From DATAUK01 sp036268295 (lineage in GTDB: Bacteria; Actinomycetota; Actinomycetes; JAFAQI01): DNA of 64,000 bases. The position numbers and the translations under genes are program-made. Location: NCBI GenBank assembly GCA_036268295.1, contig DATAUK010000050.1:62001-126000 (forward strand), in the 5' to 3' direction. Below are positions 51,646 through 59,751 of this stretch, piece by piece. The notes under the pieces were generated by a model, which worked only from the letters and a program-made list of their open reading frames with translations, did not search any database and was not told the DNA's origin. Position 1 is the first letter of the stretch, and every line of letters starts with the position of its first letter.

Positions 51646-52704
51646 TTACGGTCGGCCGGCGCTGGTCGGGGGCATCGAGCTCAGTGAACTGATCTGCACG
51701 ACGGTGCCGGTATGAGGTGCTTGGATGATCTGGCCACCGCCGATGTAGATCGCGGTGTGGAACGCCGGGTCGCCGTAGAAGACCAGGTCACCGGGCTCCA
51801 GGGCTGAGAGCGGGACGCTCGGCAGCTCGGCCTGCTGGCCCGCTGCGCTGTGCGGCAGACCGACACCGGCCGCCCCCCACGAGCGCATCGTCAGACCGGA
51901 GCAGTCGAAGCTGTCCGGGCCGGCGCCGCCCCACTGGTAGGGCTTGCCGAGCTGGGCGTAGGCGAACCGGATCGCGATCGAGGCCCGGCCGCTCGCCGCA
52001 CCGTTGTAGGCCGGCGGGTGGTACGTCGTACGGAGCGTGACCTCGTGTTCGGTGGTCTTGGCCTGCTGGGCCGCGAGCGCTCGGCGCTGCGAGGCCTTGA
52101 GCTGGGCGAGCAGCGCGTTCTGCTGGCTGAGCAGGCCCTGGATCTGCTCCCGGGCGCTGGAGATCGAAGCGACGGTCGCCTTCTGCTGGGCGACCTGAGC
52201 GTTGTGTACGACCAGGACGGCGGCGACCTGACGCTGAGCGGCGTTCGCGGCGTCAAGCTGGCCGAGGTCGTAGCGCGCGACCTCCTGCAGCCCAGAGGTC
52301 TGGTCGAGGAAGGTCTGCGGGCTGCCGGAGGAGACCAGCGACATCGTCGAGTCAAGGCCGCCGGTGCGGTACTCCGCCGCGGCGCCTGCGTCGACCTGAC
52401 GCGCGGCCTTGGCCAGCGTCGCGCGATCATGGGCAAGCAGCCGGTCGGTGACCCGCTCCTTGGATTGCAACGCCGTCAACTGGGTATTTGCATTGTCGAA
52501 GGACTCGGTGATCCGGTCGGCACGCCCGTTGAGTGCGTTGACCTGGGCTTCAACCTGGTGCAGCGTCAGGTGGGAGGCAGGTGCTGCAGAACCGATCCCC
52601 GAGGGCAGCACGGTCGCGGCAACAGCGGCCGCGGCGAGCGCCAGCACGGGAAGACGGAACCGGGTCAGACGGGTGCGCGCGTTCGAAAAAGAACTAGTCG
52701 CCAA
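51646..52704 (-). CDS. NlpC/P60 peptidoglycan endopeptidase with coiled-coil
   Basis: A 352-residue secreted protein. A signal peptide ends near GIGSAAPA, followed by two long coiled-coil stretches (LHQVEAQVNALNGRADRITE to about residue 210) and an NlpC/P60 domain with the catalytic Cys in DSFDCSGLTMRSW, His in FHTAIYIGGGQ and YQWGGAGP preceding. It should cut peptide stems at the septum, like the RipA/Rv2190c group. The TTG at 52704 is preferred since the TTG at 52731 falls in the riboswitch P1 stem. The c-di-AMP riboswitch and a GTCACA repeat lie upstream. Confidence 0.87.
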   Translation of the reverse strand: MATSSFSNARTRLTRFRLPVLALAAAAVAATVLPSGIGSAAPASHLTLHQVEAQVNALNGRADRITESFDNANTQLTALQSKERVTDRLLAHDRATLAKAARQVDAGAAAEYRTGGLDSTMSLVSSGSPQTFLDQTSGLQEVARYDLGQLDAANAAQRQVAAVLVVHNAQVAQQKATVASISSAREQIQGLLSQQNALLAQLKASQRRALAAQQAKTTEHEVTLRTTYHPPAYNGAASGRASIAIRFAYAQLGKPYQWGGAGPDSFDCSGLTMRSWGAAGVGLPHSAAGQQAELPSVPLSALEPGDLVFYGDPAFHTAIYIGGGQIIQAPHTGTVVQISSLSSMPPTSAGRP

Positions 52705-52730
52705 TGTGGCGGCTCTCCCATTCTTCCTCA

Positions 52731-52901
52731 ACCGCCTACCGGGTGAGCTGACGGGTTCGGGCGGGAAGTTCGCCCTACGGTGACTGCGCCAGCGAACTGG
52801 CGAGTCCCCGATTCACCCCATGGGGAATGGTTCCCCGGCTCGGGCCGGCGTGACCGGCCCAGACTCGGCGGTAGCCGCTACCCCGCCGCCCGGCTGGCGA
52901 C
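52731..52901 (-). promoter_or_regulatory. c-di-AMP riboswitch (ydaO-type)
   Basis: Read on the minus strand, the leader contains the conserved core of the ydaO/yuaA aptamer: CGCCGAGTC, CCGGGGAACC, TGGGGTGAATC and GTAGGGCGAAC, then CCCGAACCCGTCAGCTCACC. A closing P1 stem can form between GTCGCC..CCGGG (52901-52889) and CCCGG..GGCGGT (52743-52731). The same RNA controls rpf and NlpC cell-wall hydrolase genes in Streptomyces, where ligand binding lowers expression. The NlpC/P60 gene follows. Confidence 0.88.
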
Positions 52902-52994
52902 GATCGAAACAACGGCTGGTGCACACCATATCTATTTGTCACGAGTCTGCAACGGTCGGACCCGAACAACGATTCTTCGGCGCGTCGCAACCTT

Positions 52995-53021
52995 TTCACA
53001 TCCGTCACACCAGTCACATCG
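52995..53021. promoter_or_regulatory. Three 9-bp GTCACA-type direct repeats (possible MtrA site)
   Basis: TTCACATCC (52995), GTCACACCA (53004) and GTCACATCG (53013) lie head to tail, upstream of a likely minus-strand -10 (TATGGT at 52930-52925) and the c-di-AMP riboswitch. The same 9-mer occurs twice at 22973 before the other cell-wall hydrolase gene. Confidence 0.5.
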
Positions 53022-53046
53022 GCCACTGGAATCGGCCTGGCGCGGC

Positions 53047-53256
53047 CTAGCCGACCGCTGCGCCACCTCGGCTCGAACGCATCCGCAGTGGTGGCACTAG
53101 ACCGACCTGGGCGAGTGCCCGGATCGCGCCGGACTCGTCCTCGCCCCACTCGATGTCGCCGGTCTCGACCGCCGGCGGCGCCGCCAGCAGCACCGACACC
53201 ACGCAGTCGTCGCAAGCGATGTTGCGCATTTCGCAACGGTCGCAATCGATGATCAT
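53047..53256 (-). CDS. Small conserved Cys-rich actinobacterial protein
   Basis: A 69-residue protein with CDRCEMRNIACDDCVVSVLL at residues 5-24: four cysteines in two CxxC pairs, probably a metal site, then an acidic segment (DIEWGEDESGAIRAL) and a basic end. Similar short proteins with the ACDDCVV motif occur near NlpC genes in actinomycetes. Function unknown. It is divergent from the UvrC-like gene. Confidence 0.75.
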   Translation of the reverse strand: MIIDCDRCEMRNIACDDCVVSVLLAAPPAVETGDIEWGEDESGAIRALAQVGLVPPLRMRSSRGGAAVG

Positions 53257-53367
53257 TTCGACTCCTTATTCGACTACCAGGGACGCTAAGGCGAGGGTCT
53301 GACAAGAAACTCCGGCTAGCCGTCATGACCCCCGGCGCGGTGCGCTGAAGTTGTCGGGGGTCGCTCT

Positions 53368-53381
53368 TACCGTGACGTGCA
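53368..53381 (+). promoter_or_regulatory. -10 box for a leaderless transcript
   Basis: TACCGT at 53368-53373, seven bases before the ATG at 53381. Confidence 0.45.
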
Positions 53382-55189
53382 TGCCGACCAATGCGCCGCA
53401 GCCGTTCACCGCGGCCGGCGCGTCCAAGCTCATCGAGGCCCGGCAGGGAACCTTCGACGAACTCGGCGTCCCGCTCGCCGAGGTGACCTTCGTGGTCGTC
53501 GACCTCGAGACCACCGGCGGCTCGCCCGCTGCGTCGGCGATCACCGAGATCGGCGCCGTCAAGGTGCGCGGTGGCGAGGTGCTCGGTGAGTTTCAGACCC
53601 TGGTCAACCCACAGATGGCGGTCCCGCCGTTCATTGCCGTGCTCACCGGCATCACCGACTCGATGGTGGCGTCCGCGCCGCCACTGACCAGCGCGCTGCC
53701 GACATTCCTGGAATGGGCACGCAACTGCGTTCTGGTGGCCCACAACGCACCGTTCGATCTGGGCTTTCTCAAAGCCGGCTGCCACACCCAGCAGATCGCG
53801 TGGCCGGCGTTCGAGTCGGTCGATACCGCGCGGCTGGCGCGACGGGTCCTCACCCGCGACGAGGCCCCCGACTGCAAGCTCTCGACCCTGGCCAGGTTGT
53901 TCCGTACCACGACGACGCCGTGCCACCGCGCGCTGGCGGACGCCCAGGCCACCGTCGATGTGCTGCACGGATTGTTGGAAAGACTGGGAAATCTCGGCAT
54001 CAACACCTTCGAGGAGCTGGTGTCGTTCAACGGTCTCGCGACCGCCTCGCAACGTCGCAAGCGCTATCTCGCCGACGGGCTGCCCAACGGCCCGGGTGTC
54101 TACATCTTCCGGGACGCCCGCGGCAGGCCGCTCTACATCGGACGCAGCCGCCATCTTCGCGCCCGGGTCCGGCAATACTTCGTCGCCTCGGAGCCGCGCA
54201 CCAGGATGGCTGAGATGGTCGGCATCGCCGAGCGGGTCGACGCCATAGCCTGCGCCCATCCGCTCGAAGCTGAGGTTCGCGAGCTGCGGCTGATCGCCGA
54301 GCACAAGCCGCGTTACAACCGTCGCTCGCGGTTCCCGGAGCGGGCGAGCTGGCTCAAGCTCACCGTCGAGCCTTACCCACGGCTCTCGCTGGTACGCCGG
54401 GTCGCCACCGACGGCGCGACCTATCTCGGCCCGTTCGGCTCGGCGAGGGCGGCGCAGTCGGCGATGGCCGCCCTGCACGAGGCGGTGCCGCTGCGCCAGT
54501 GCAGCCAGCGGATCACGCCGGCCAAACCGAGTCCGCCCTGCGTGCTTGCGGGAATGGGCCGCTGTGCCGCACCGTGCGAGGGAACCGTCAGCCGGGATGA
54601 CTACGCCCCGACCGCGGCAGCAGCGCGCGCGCTGATGACCGCAGACGCCCGGCCAGTGCTGCAGGCGGCGCGGCGGCGGATGGCCTCGCTCAGCGCCCAA
54701 CAGCGCTACGAGGAAGCCGCCGCCCATCGAGACCGGGCGACCGCTTTCGTCCGCACCGCCGCTCGGATGCAACGGTTCGCCGCCCTCGCGAGCTGCCCCG
54801 AGCTGGTGGCCGCCCGGCCGGGATTCGCCGGGGGCTGGGATCTAGCTGTCGTCAGACACGGCCGGCTCGCTGCCGCGACCACCGTGCCGGCGGACGTCAA
54901 CCCGATGCCGTATGTCGATTCACTCGTTGCCAGTGCCGAAATTGTCACACCGGGACCAGGGCCGCTCGGGGCTGCCGGCGCCGAGGAAATGGATCACATC
55001 CTCGCCTGGCTCGCCGAGCCGGGCGCCAGGCTGGTCCGGCTCGATGGCACCTGGTCCTCTCCTGCCGCCGGTGCCGGCGGGCTGCACGAGTGGCTGGTCG
55101 CCGTCGAGGCCAGCCGTGAAGCGGCACGCCCGTTCGACGACCGCCGCGCGTTGCGCCCGGTGCACCGGCCGGCCCGGGCAGCAATCTGA
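53381..55189 (+). CDS. DEDD exonuclease / UvrC-like GIY-YIG fusion nuclease
   Basis: A 602-residue protein in the Rv2191 position. Residues about 30-200 are a DnaQ-type 3'-5' exonuclease (FVVVDLETTGG, LVAHNAPFDLGFL, CHRALADAQATV, giving the DEDDh set). Residues about 225-310 are a GIY-YIG domain as in the UvrC N-terminus (GPGVYIFRDARGRPLYIGRS, EVRELRLIAEHKPRYN), followed by a Cys-containing UvrC-like region (CVLAGMGRCAAPCEG) and a UVR-like helix (LSAQQRYEEAAAHRDR). The UvrC C-terminal RNase H nuclease is absent. A DNA-repair role is inferred. The ATG at 53381 is chosen from the TACCGT box. Confidence 0.9.
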   Translation: MPTNAPQPFTAAGASKLIEARQGTFDELGVPLAEVTFVVVDLETTGGSPAASAITEIGAVKVRGGEVLGEFQTLVNPQMAVPPFIAVLTGITDSMVASAPPLTSALPTFLEWARNCVLVAHNAPFDLGFLKAGCHTQQIAWPAFESVDTARLARRVLTRDEAPDCKLSTLARLFRTTTTPCHRALADAQATVDVLHGLLERLGNLGINTFEELVSFNGLATASQRRKRYLADGLPNGPGVYIFRDARGRPLYIGRSRHLRARVRQYFVASEPRTRMAEMVGIAERVDAIACAHPLEAEVRELRLIAEHKPRYNRRSRFPERASWLKLTVEPYPRLSLVRRVATDGATYLGPFGSARAAQSAMAALHEAVPLRQCSQRITPAKPSPPCVLAGMGRCAAPCEGTVSRDDYAPTAAAARALMTADARPVLQAARRRMASLSAQQRYEEAAAHRDRATAFVRTAARMQRFAALASCPELVAARPGFAGGWDLAVVRHGRLAAATTVPADVNPMPYVDSLVASAEIVTPGPGPLGAAGAEEMDHILAWLAEPGARLVRLDGTWSSPAAGAGGLHEWLVAVEASREAARPFDDRRALRPVHRPARAAI

Positions 55190-55271
55190 GGCCTCGCGCC
55201 GTTAGCAAACTGTTAACACCCGCGCGCGATTTGCATACTTGGCTGACTGAACGGGCATTCATGATCAAGAC

Positions 55272-56366
55272 ATGGACCTCGATCTCGATCAGCTGACTCG
55301 CGCCGTTGGTCGTGAGGTGACCGCGTATTCGGTCGAGCCGATCGATCCCGGGCTTCGGCTGCACTCGGTCACCGGCGGGGTCCACCGGGTGAGCGGGGAC
55401 GGGTTCTCGCTGATCATCAAAGTCATCACGCGCGGCACGGACGCCGATCCGCTTGGCCTGTGGGTGGCTGGCGCCGAGCCGTCGCACCGCAACTACTGGA
55501 AGCGCGAGTGGCTCGCGTTCAGCTCCGGGATGCTCGACACGCTGCCCGGCGAGCTCCGGGCGCCACGGACACTGCTCGCCACCGAGCCCTCCGAAGACGA
55601 GTGCTGGATCTGGATGGAGGACGTCGAAGGCCGACCCGGCGCGGAGTGGGAGGTCGACGACTACGACAGCGTCGCCTTCGACGTGGCGACCACCCAGGCG
55701 GCGTACGCCGGCGGGCGTAGCGTCCTGCCGCCAGACGAGTGGCTGGCACACCACTGGCTGCGCGGCTGGGTCGACACCGTGGCACACCGGATTGAGGCAC
55801 TCGACGACGATGCGCTGTGGACCGAGGCATGGCAGGGCCCGATTTCGGCGCTGCGACCCCGGGTCCGCGAGCTGTGGGCTGCCCGCGAGCAGCTGCTGGC
55901 GATTGTCGAGGCGGCGCCGCAGACCGTCGTACACGGCGACCTATGGCCGACCAACCTGATTGCCGCCGACGACGGCACCTCGGTAGCGATCGACTGGTCA
56001 CAGGTCGGAATTGGCTCTATTGCTCAAGATCTCGACCAGCTAACCCTTGATCCGGTATGGATGCTGGTGTTGCCGGACGTCTCGCTCGACGACCTGGACC
56101 GCCACGTCGTACCCAGCTATCTGTCCGGGCTGCGGACCTCGGGGTTCGACGTCGACGAGGCCGTGCTTCGCCATTGGTACGCCGCCGCGGCGAGCGTCCA
56201 CTACGCACCGCTCGCCGCATTCCAGGCCACGAACACCGCCGATCCCGCGGCCATCGAGGCCAGCGAGCGCCGGTTCGGCCGGACCTATCCCGAGATCGTC
56301 GCTCGCAAGGCGCTGGTCATCGAACGCGCTCTCGACCTCGGCGAGTGGGTGCTCGGCGGGCGATAG
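55272..56366 (+). CDS. Aminoglycoside phosphotransferase-like kinase
   Basis: A 364-residue APH/choline-kinase fold protein. The Brenner motif is VVHGDLWPTNLI (about residues 218-229, with D at 221) and the metal DFG-like position is in VAIDWSQVG (about 237-245). The N-terminal lysine is in LIIKVITRG. Substrate unknown; resistance should not be assumed. Upstream, 55201-55271 has GTTAGCAAACTGTTAAC-like repeats and an extended -10 candidate (TGCATACTT near 55232). Confidence 0.82.
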   Translation: MDLDLDQLTRAVGREVTAYSVEPIDPGLRLHSVTGGVHRVSGDGFSLIIKVITRGTDADPLGLWVAGAEPSHRNYWKREWLAFSSGMLDTLPGELRAPRTLLATEPSEDECWIWMEDVEGRPGAEWEVDDYDSVAFDVATTQAAYAGGRSVLPPDEWLAHHWLRGWVDTVAHRIEALDDDALWTEAWQGPISALRPRVRELWAAREQLLAIVEAAPQTVVHGDLWPTNLIAADDGTSVAIDWSQVGIGSIAQDLDQLTLDPVWMLVLPDVSLDDLDRHVVPSYLSGLRTSGFDVDEAVLRHWYAAAASVHYAPLAAFQATNTADPAAIEASERRFGRTYPEIVARKALVIERALDLGEWVLGGR

Positions 56367-56376
56367 GCTCCGCCCG
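56364..56376 (+). promoter_or_regulatory. -10 box for a leaderless transcript
   Basis: TAGGCT at 56364-56369 overlaps the TAG stop of the kinase gene; the GTG at 56376 is six bases downstream. Confidence 0.5.
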
Positions 56377-56663
56377 TGATCACCGCGATCGTCTTCGTCT
56401 CCGCCGCCGTCGACCGGATCCCGGAGGTAGCCGAGCAGATAGCCGCGCTACCGGGCGTAACCGAGGTCTACTCCGTGACCGGCGAGATCGACCTGATCGC
56501 GCTGATCCGGGTGCAGTCCCACGACGACATCGCCGATGTCGTCGCCGACCGGCTCAACAAGGTCGAGGGCGTGCTGGCCACCGAAACCCACGTGGCCTTC
56601 CGCACCTACTCCCAGCACGACCTGGAGGCCGCCTTCTCAATCGGCCTCAGCGACACCGACTGA
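56376..56663 (+). CDS. Lrp/AsnC ligand-binding (RAM) domain protein
   Basis: A 95-residue stand-alone RAM domain: ITAIVFVSAAVDRIPEVAEQ, GVTEVYSVTGEIDLIALIRV and VEGVLATETHVAFRTYSQHD. It lacks the DNA-binding HTH of Lrp, so it may sense an amino acid and act on partners. It precedes the hairpin and the convergent trpD. Confidence 0.88.
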   Translation: MITAIVFVSAAVDRIPEVAEQIAALPGVTEVYSVTGEIDLIALIRVQSHDDIADVVADRLNKVEGVLATETHVAFRTYSQHDLEAAFSIGLSDTD

Positions 56664-56672
56664 CCGCTGTTA

Positions 56673-56736
56673 CGCCAAACTTGCGCGTATCAACCGTTTG
56701 AGGCCCCCGAAACGGTTGATACCCGCAAGTTTGGCG
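56673..56736. terminator. 27-bp stem hairpin between convergent genes
   Basis: Left arm 56673-56699 and right arm 56710-56736 are complementary at 26 of 27 positions, with a 10-nt loop (56700-56709). The single mismatch is in the middle of the arms. It lies between the stops of the Lrp-type gene and trpD, so it can serve both strands, but neither side has a T run. The arms are less GC-rich than the surrounding genes (for example CAAACTTG, TATCAACCG), which suggests a mobile or repeated palindrome rather than a native terminator. Confidence 0.7.
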
Positions 56737-56746
56737 ATCCGGGCGA

Positions 56747-57781
56747 CTAGCGGGCGGCGGCGCTGCTTGCCACCCAGGCGTCGAGGGCAGTTGCCGCAGC
56801 GCCGGTGTCGAGCGACTCCGCGGCTCGCGGCAACGCCGCTCGCAGCTGGTCGGCGACCGGCGCCGAGGTCGGCCCGTCCACCGCGACCAGAGCAGCGGCG
56901 GCGTTCAGCAGCACCGAGTCGCGGATCGGGCCGGTCTCGCCGTCGAGCAGCCGCCTGGTCACCCCGGCGTTGTGCGCAGCGTCCGCGCCGCGCAGCGCGT
57001 CGGGTGCGGCAGTGGCGATTCCGAGCTCACCGGGGTCGACCGAGTCCTCCCGAACCGAACCGCCCGCGACGACCCAGACCCGCGACGACGCGGCGACCGA
57101 GAGCTCGTCGAGACCATCGGTGCCGCGAAACACCAGCGCCGAGCTCCCGCGCGCCGCCAGCACTCCCGCCATCACACCGGCCATCCGCTCATCCGCGACG
57201 CCGACAGCCTGGGCCGGTGGCCGAGCCGGGTTGGTCAGCGGACCGAGGAAGTTGAAGACCGTCGCGACGCCGAGCTCACGCCGAGGTGGCGCGGTATGCC
57301 GGAACGCCGGGTGGAACACCGGCGCGAAGCAGAAGCCGATCCCGGCATCCTCGATACAGCGTCGTACGCCGTCGGGCGGCAGGTCGACGACGACGCCGAG
57401 CTCCTCGAGCAGGTCCGCAGAGCCGCAGGCCGATGAGGCGGCGCGATTGCCGTGCTTGACCACGCGCGCGCCCGCGCCGCGGACCACCAGCGCGGCCATC
57501 GTGGAGATGTTGACCGTTGCGGCCCGGTCTCCGCCGGTGCCGCAGGTGTCCACCATCGCGCCGTCGAGTGGAAGCGGCGCGGCATGCGCCAGCATCGCGC
57601 GGGCCAGGCCGAGCACCTCCTCGGTGGTCTCACCCTTGGCACGCAACGCGATCGCAAAGCCGGCGATTTGAGCCGGGGTCGCGGCTCCGGACATGATTTC
57701 GGTCATCGCCCAGGCCGCGTCGTCGGCGGACAACGACTCGCCGGCGAGCAGCGCCGAGAGCACTACCGGCCAGGTCAGCAC
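56747..57781 (-). CDS. trpD: Anthranilate phosphoribosyltransferase
   Basis: A 344-residue enzyme of tryptophan synthesis joining anthranilate and PRPP. The PRPP motif is VDTCGTGGDRAATVNISTMA, followed by KHGNRAASSACGSADLLEELG and FLGPLTNPARPPAQ. The GTG at 57781 gives the normal N-terminus (LTWPVVLSALLAGESLSADD); frames further upstream overlap the REC-like gene. It matches the Rv2192c position. Confidence 0.94.
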   Translation of the reverse strand: MLTWPVVLSALLAGESLSADDAAWAMTEIMSGAATPAQIAGFAIALRAKGETTEEVLGLARAMLAHAAPLPLDGAMVDTCGTGGDRAATVNISTMAALVVRGAGARVVKHGNRAASSACGSADLLEELGVVVDLPPDGVRRCIEDAGIGFCFAPVFHPAFRHTAPPRRELGVATVFNFLGPLTNPARPPAQAVGVADERMAGVMAGVLAARGSSALVFRGTDGLDELSVAASSRVWVVAGGSVREDSVDPGELGIATAAPDALRGADAAHNAGVTRRLLDGETGPIRDSVLLNAAAALVAVDGPTSAPVADQLRAALPRAAESLDTGAAATALDAWVASSAAAR

Positions 57782-57797
57782 GAGCTGGACCCGTTTC

Positions 57798-58223
57798 TCA
57801 GTGCGCGGCCGCGACCGGGTCGGCGTCGTGGCTGAGCAGCGATGCCACCGCCTCCGCGACCTGGGTGGCGTCGATCGGATGGGAGACGACCGCCTCGGCG
57901 CGTGACCAGGTGGCGAGCCAGGCGTCGTCGCGACGCCCGACGACGAGCAGCACCGGCGGCGGTGCGTCGAGCTCATCCTTGAGCTGGCGGGCGAGCCCGA
58001 TGCCGCCGGTCGGCGCGGCCTCGCCGTCGAGGATCGCCAGATCGATCCCACCCGCGTCGAGCCGCCGCATGACGTGCGCGCCGTCGATCGCCTCGACGAA
58101 GTCCAACGCCAGTCCAGGCGCCGGGCTGCGGCCGATCGCGGTGATCAGCCGCACGCGGGTCTGATCTTGGCTCGAGTAGACAAGAACGGTCGCAGTTCGA
58201 GCCGGGTCGGAGTGCGAAGCCAT
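57798..58223 (-). CDS. Response-regulator receiver-like protein
   Basis: A 141-residue single-domain protein with a REC-like fold: TVLVYSSQDQTRVRLITAIG, DLAILDGEAAPTGGIGLARQL with an Asp where the phospho-acceptor would be, and VLLVVGRRDDAWL. The acidic pair at the end of strand 1 is weak (YSSQD), so phosphorylation is doubtful. The ATG at 58223 lies six bases after a TACGAT box on the minus strand. It is 16 bp upstream of trpD and divergent from ctaE. Confidence 0.7.
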   Translation of the reverse strand: MASHSDPARTATVLVYSSQDQTRVRLITAIGRSPAPGLALDFVEAIDGAHVMRRLDAGGIDLAILDGEAAPTGGIGLARQLKDELDAPPPVLLVVGRRDDAWLATWSRAEAVVSHPIDATQVAEAVASLLSHDADPVAAAH

Positions 58224-58345
58224 GCGCTGATCGTAGAGCCTGCCCGGTCCGGGTGGGCCAGGAGAGGGAGTCGGCGAAACCCGAGCGCGACGCGCCGAGG
58301 GGGTCATGCGTCGAGTGCTACCTCGGGGCTGGCACAATCCCTGCC

Positions 58346-58942
58346 GTGGCCTCCGCTACTGCGATCGACCAGGTTCCGGCTCACGGATCCCTGAACCGAC
58401 CGAACCTCGTCAGCGTGGGCGTGATCGTCTGGCTGTCCTCGGAGCTGATGTTCTTCGCGGCGCTGTTCGCGATGTATTTCACGATCCGCGCCGTCAACGA
58501 GCCGGCTTGGCCACCGAAGATCGTCGTACTCGACCTCAAGACGGCAGCACCGTTCACGATCATCCTGGTGCTGTCCAGCGTGACCTGCCAGCTCGGCGTG
58601 TTCGCCGCCGAGCGTGGTGATGTCGAGCGGCTGCGGTTCTGGTTCATGATCACGTTCTTCATGGGCTCGGTCTTCATCGGCGGCCAGGCCTTCGAGTACT
58701 TCGTTCACAACGACTTCAACCTGTCGACCAACGCCTACGGCTCGGTCTACTACTTGACGACCGGCTTCCACGGACTGCACGTCCTCGGCGGCCTGATCGC
58801 CTTCGTGCTGTTGATGTTGCGGACGACGTTCGGCAAGTTCACCCCAGCCCAGGCCACCGCGGCGATCGTCGTGTCCTACTACTGGCACTTCGTCGACATC
58901 GTGTGGATCGGCCTGTTCACCGTCATCTACCTGATCCGATGA
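58346..58942 (+). CDS. ctaE: Cytochrome c oxidase subunit III
   Basis: A 198-residue five-helix subunit of the aa3-type oxidase: LVSVGVIVWLSSELMFFAAL, WFMITFFMGSVFIGGQAFEY, TTGFHGLHVLGGLIAF and YYWHFVDIVWIGLF are typical. The GTG at 58346 begins the family-like N-terminus and follows CACAAT by seven bases. Its stop overlaps qcrC (ATGA). In actinomycetes the oxidase forms a supercomplex with the QcrCAB complex encoded next. Confidence 0.93.
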   Translation: MASATAIDQVPAHGSLNRPNLVSVGVIVWLSSELMFFAALFAMYFTIRAVNEPAWPPKIVVLDLKTAAPFTIILVLSSVTCQLGVFAAERGDVERLRFWFMITFFMGSVFIGGQAFEYFVHNDFNLSTNAYGSVYYLTTGFHGLHVLGGLIAFVLLMLRTTFGKFTPAQATAAIVVSYYWHFVDIVWIGLFTVIYLIR

Positions 58943-59751
58943 GCGGAATGGACCCCGTGAGCACTCCCGACGCGACCGCCGAGATCCCGCTCGGTCGCTC
59001 CCGACGGCGCCGGACCGCGAAGGTGGTCCTGCTGATGGTCGGCTTCGGCGTGTTGGGCCTGCTCTACTCCGGGCTGCAGCCGGCGCGCTCGTCAGCCGCC
59101 AACTCCAGCCCGGCGATCGAGCGTGGTCGGCAGCTGTTCCTGCAGGGCTGCGCGTCCTGCCACGGCCTCAACGGTCAGGGCGGCACGACCGCGCCGAGCC
59201 TGATCGGGGTGGGTGCCGCGGCCGCCGACTTCCAGGTCGGCACCGGACGGATGCCGCTGCAGGACCACAGCGCGCAGGCACCCCCGAAACGCAACAAGTA
59301 CAGCTTCGACCAGACCGAGGAGATCGCGGCGTACGTCGGCAGCCTCGGGCCCGGTCCGGCAATTCCGGAGAACCTCAACTACCAGAGCGCGGATGTCGCC
59401 TTCGGCGGCGCGTTGTTCCGCACCAACTGCGCGCAGTGCCACAACTTCGCCGGCTCCGGTGGCGCGCTGACCTACGGCAAGTACGCGCCGTCGCTCTCGG
59501 ATGCGACGCCCAAGGAGATCTACGAAGCGATGATCACCGGCCCGGAGAGCATGCCGGTCTTCGGCGACCAGCAGATCACCCCGCCGCAGAAGCAAGCCAT
59601 CATCAAATACATCCGGACCATCAAGACCGAGCCGGATCCCGGTGGTGCCGGCCTCGGCCGGGTCGGGCCGGTCAGCGAGACAGTCGTCGCCTGGCTCGTC
59701 GGCATCGGAGGCCTGGTCCTGATCACGATGTGGATCGGCTCCAAGGCATGA
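58939..59751 (+). CDS. qcrC: Dihaem cytochrome c subunit of the bc1 complex
   Basis: A 270-residue cytochrome cc with an N-terminal helix (about residues 28-44), two haem c sites (CASCH near residue 71 and CAQCH near residue 163) and a C-terminal membrane anchor (VVAWLVGIGGLVLITMWIG). This replaces separate cytochrome c in the actinobacterial supercomplex. Overlaps ctaE and qcrA by 4 bp. Confidence 0.95.
   Translation: MSGMDPVSTPDATAEIPLGRSRRRRTAKVVLLMVGFGVLGLLYSGLQPARSSAANSSPAIERGRQLFLQGCASCHGLNGQGGTTAPSLIGVGAAAADFQVGTGRMPLQDHSAQAPPKRNKYSFDQTEEIAAYVGSLGPGPAIPENLNYQSADVAFGGALFRTNCAQCHNFAGSGGALTYGKYAPSLSDATPKEIYEAMITGPESMPVFGDQQITPPQKQAIIKYIRTIKTEPDPGGAGLGRVGPVSETVVAWLVGIGGLVLITMWIGSKA

Noticed and set aside
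52775..54772. 665-codon minus-strand frame opposite the UvrC-like fusion
   Set aside because: Runs antisense through a well-supported nuclease gene and through the riboswitch region; no recognisable domain.
55272..56366. Aminoglycoside resistance gene
   Set aside because: The APH fold is shared by many metabolic kinases and nothing nearby points to resistance.
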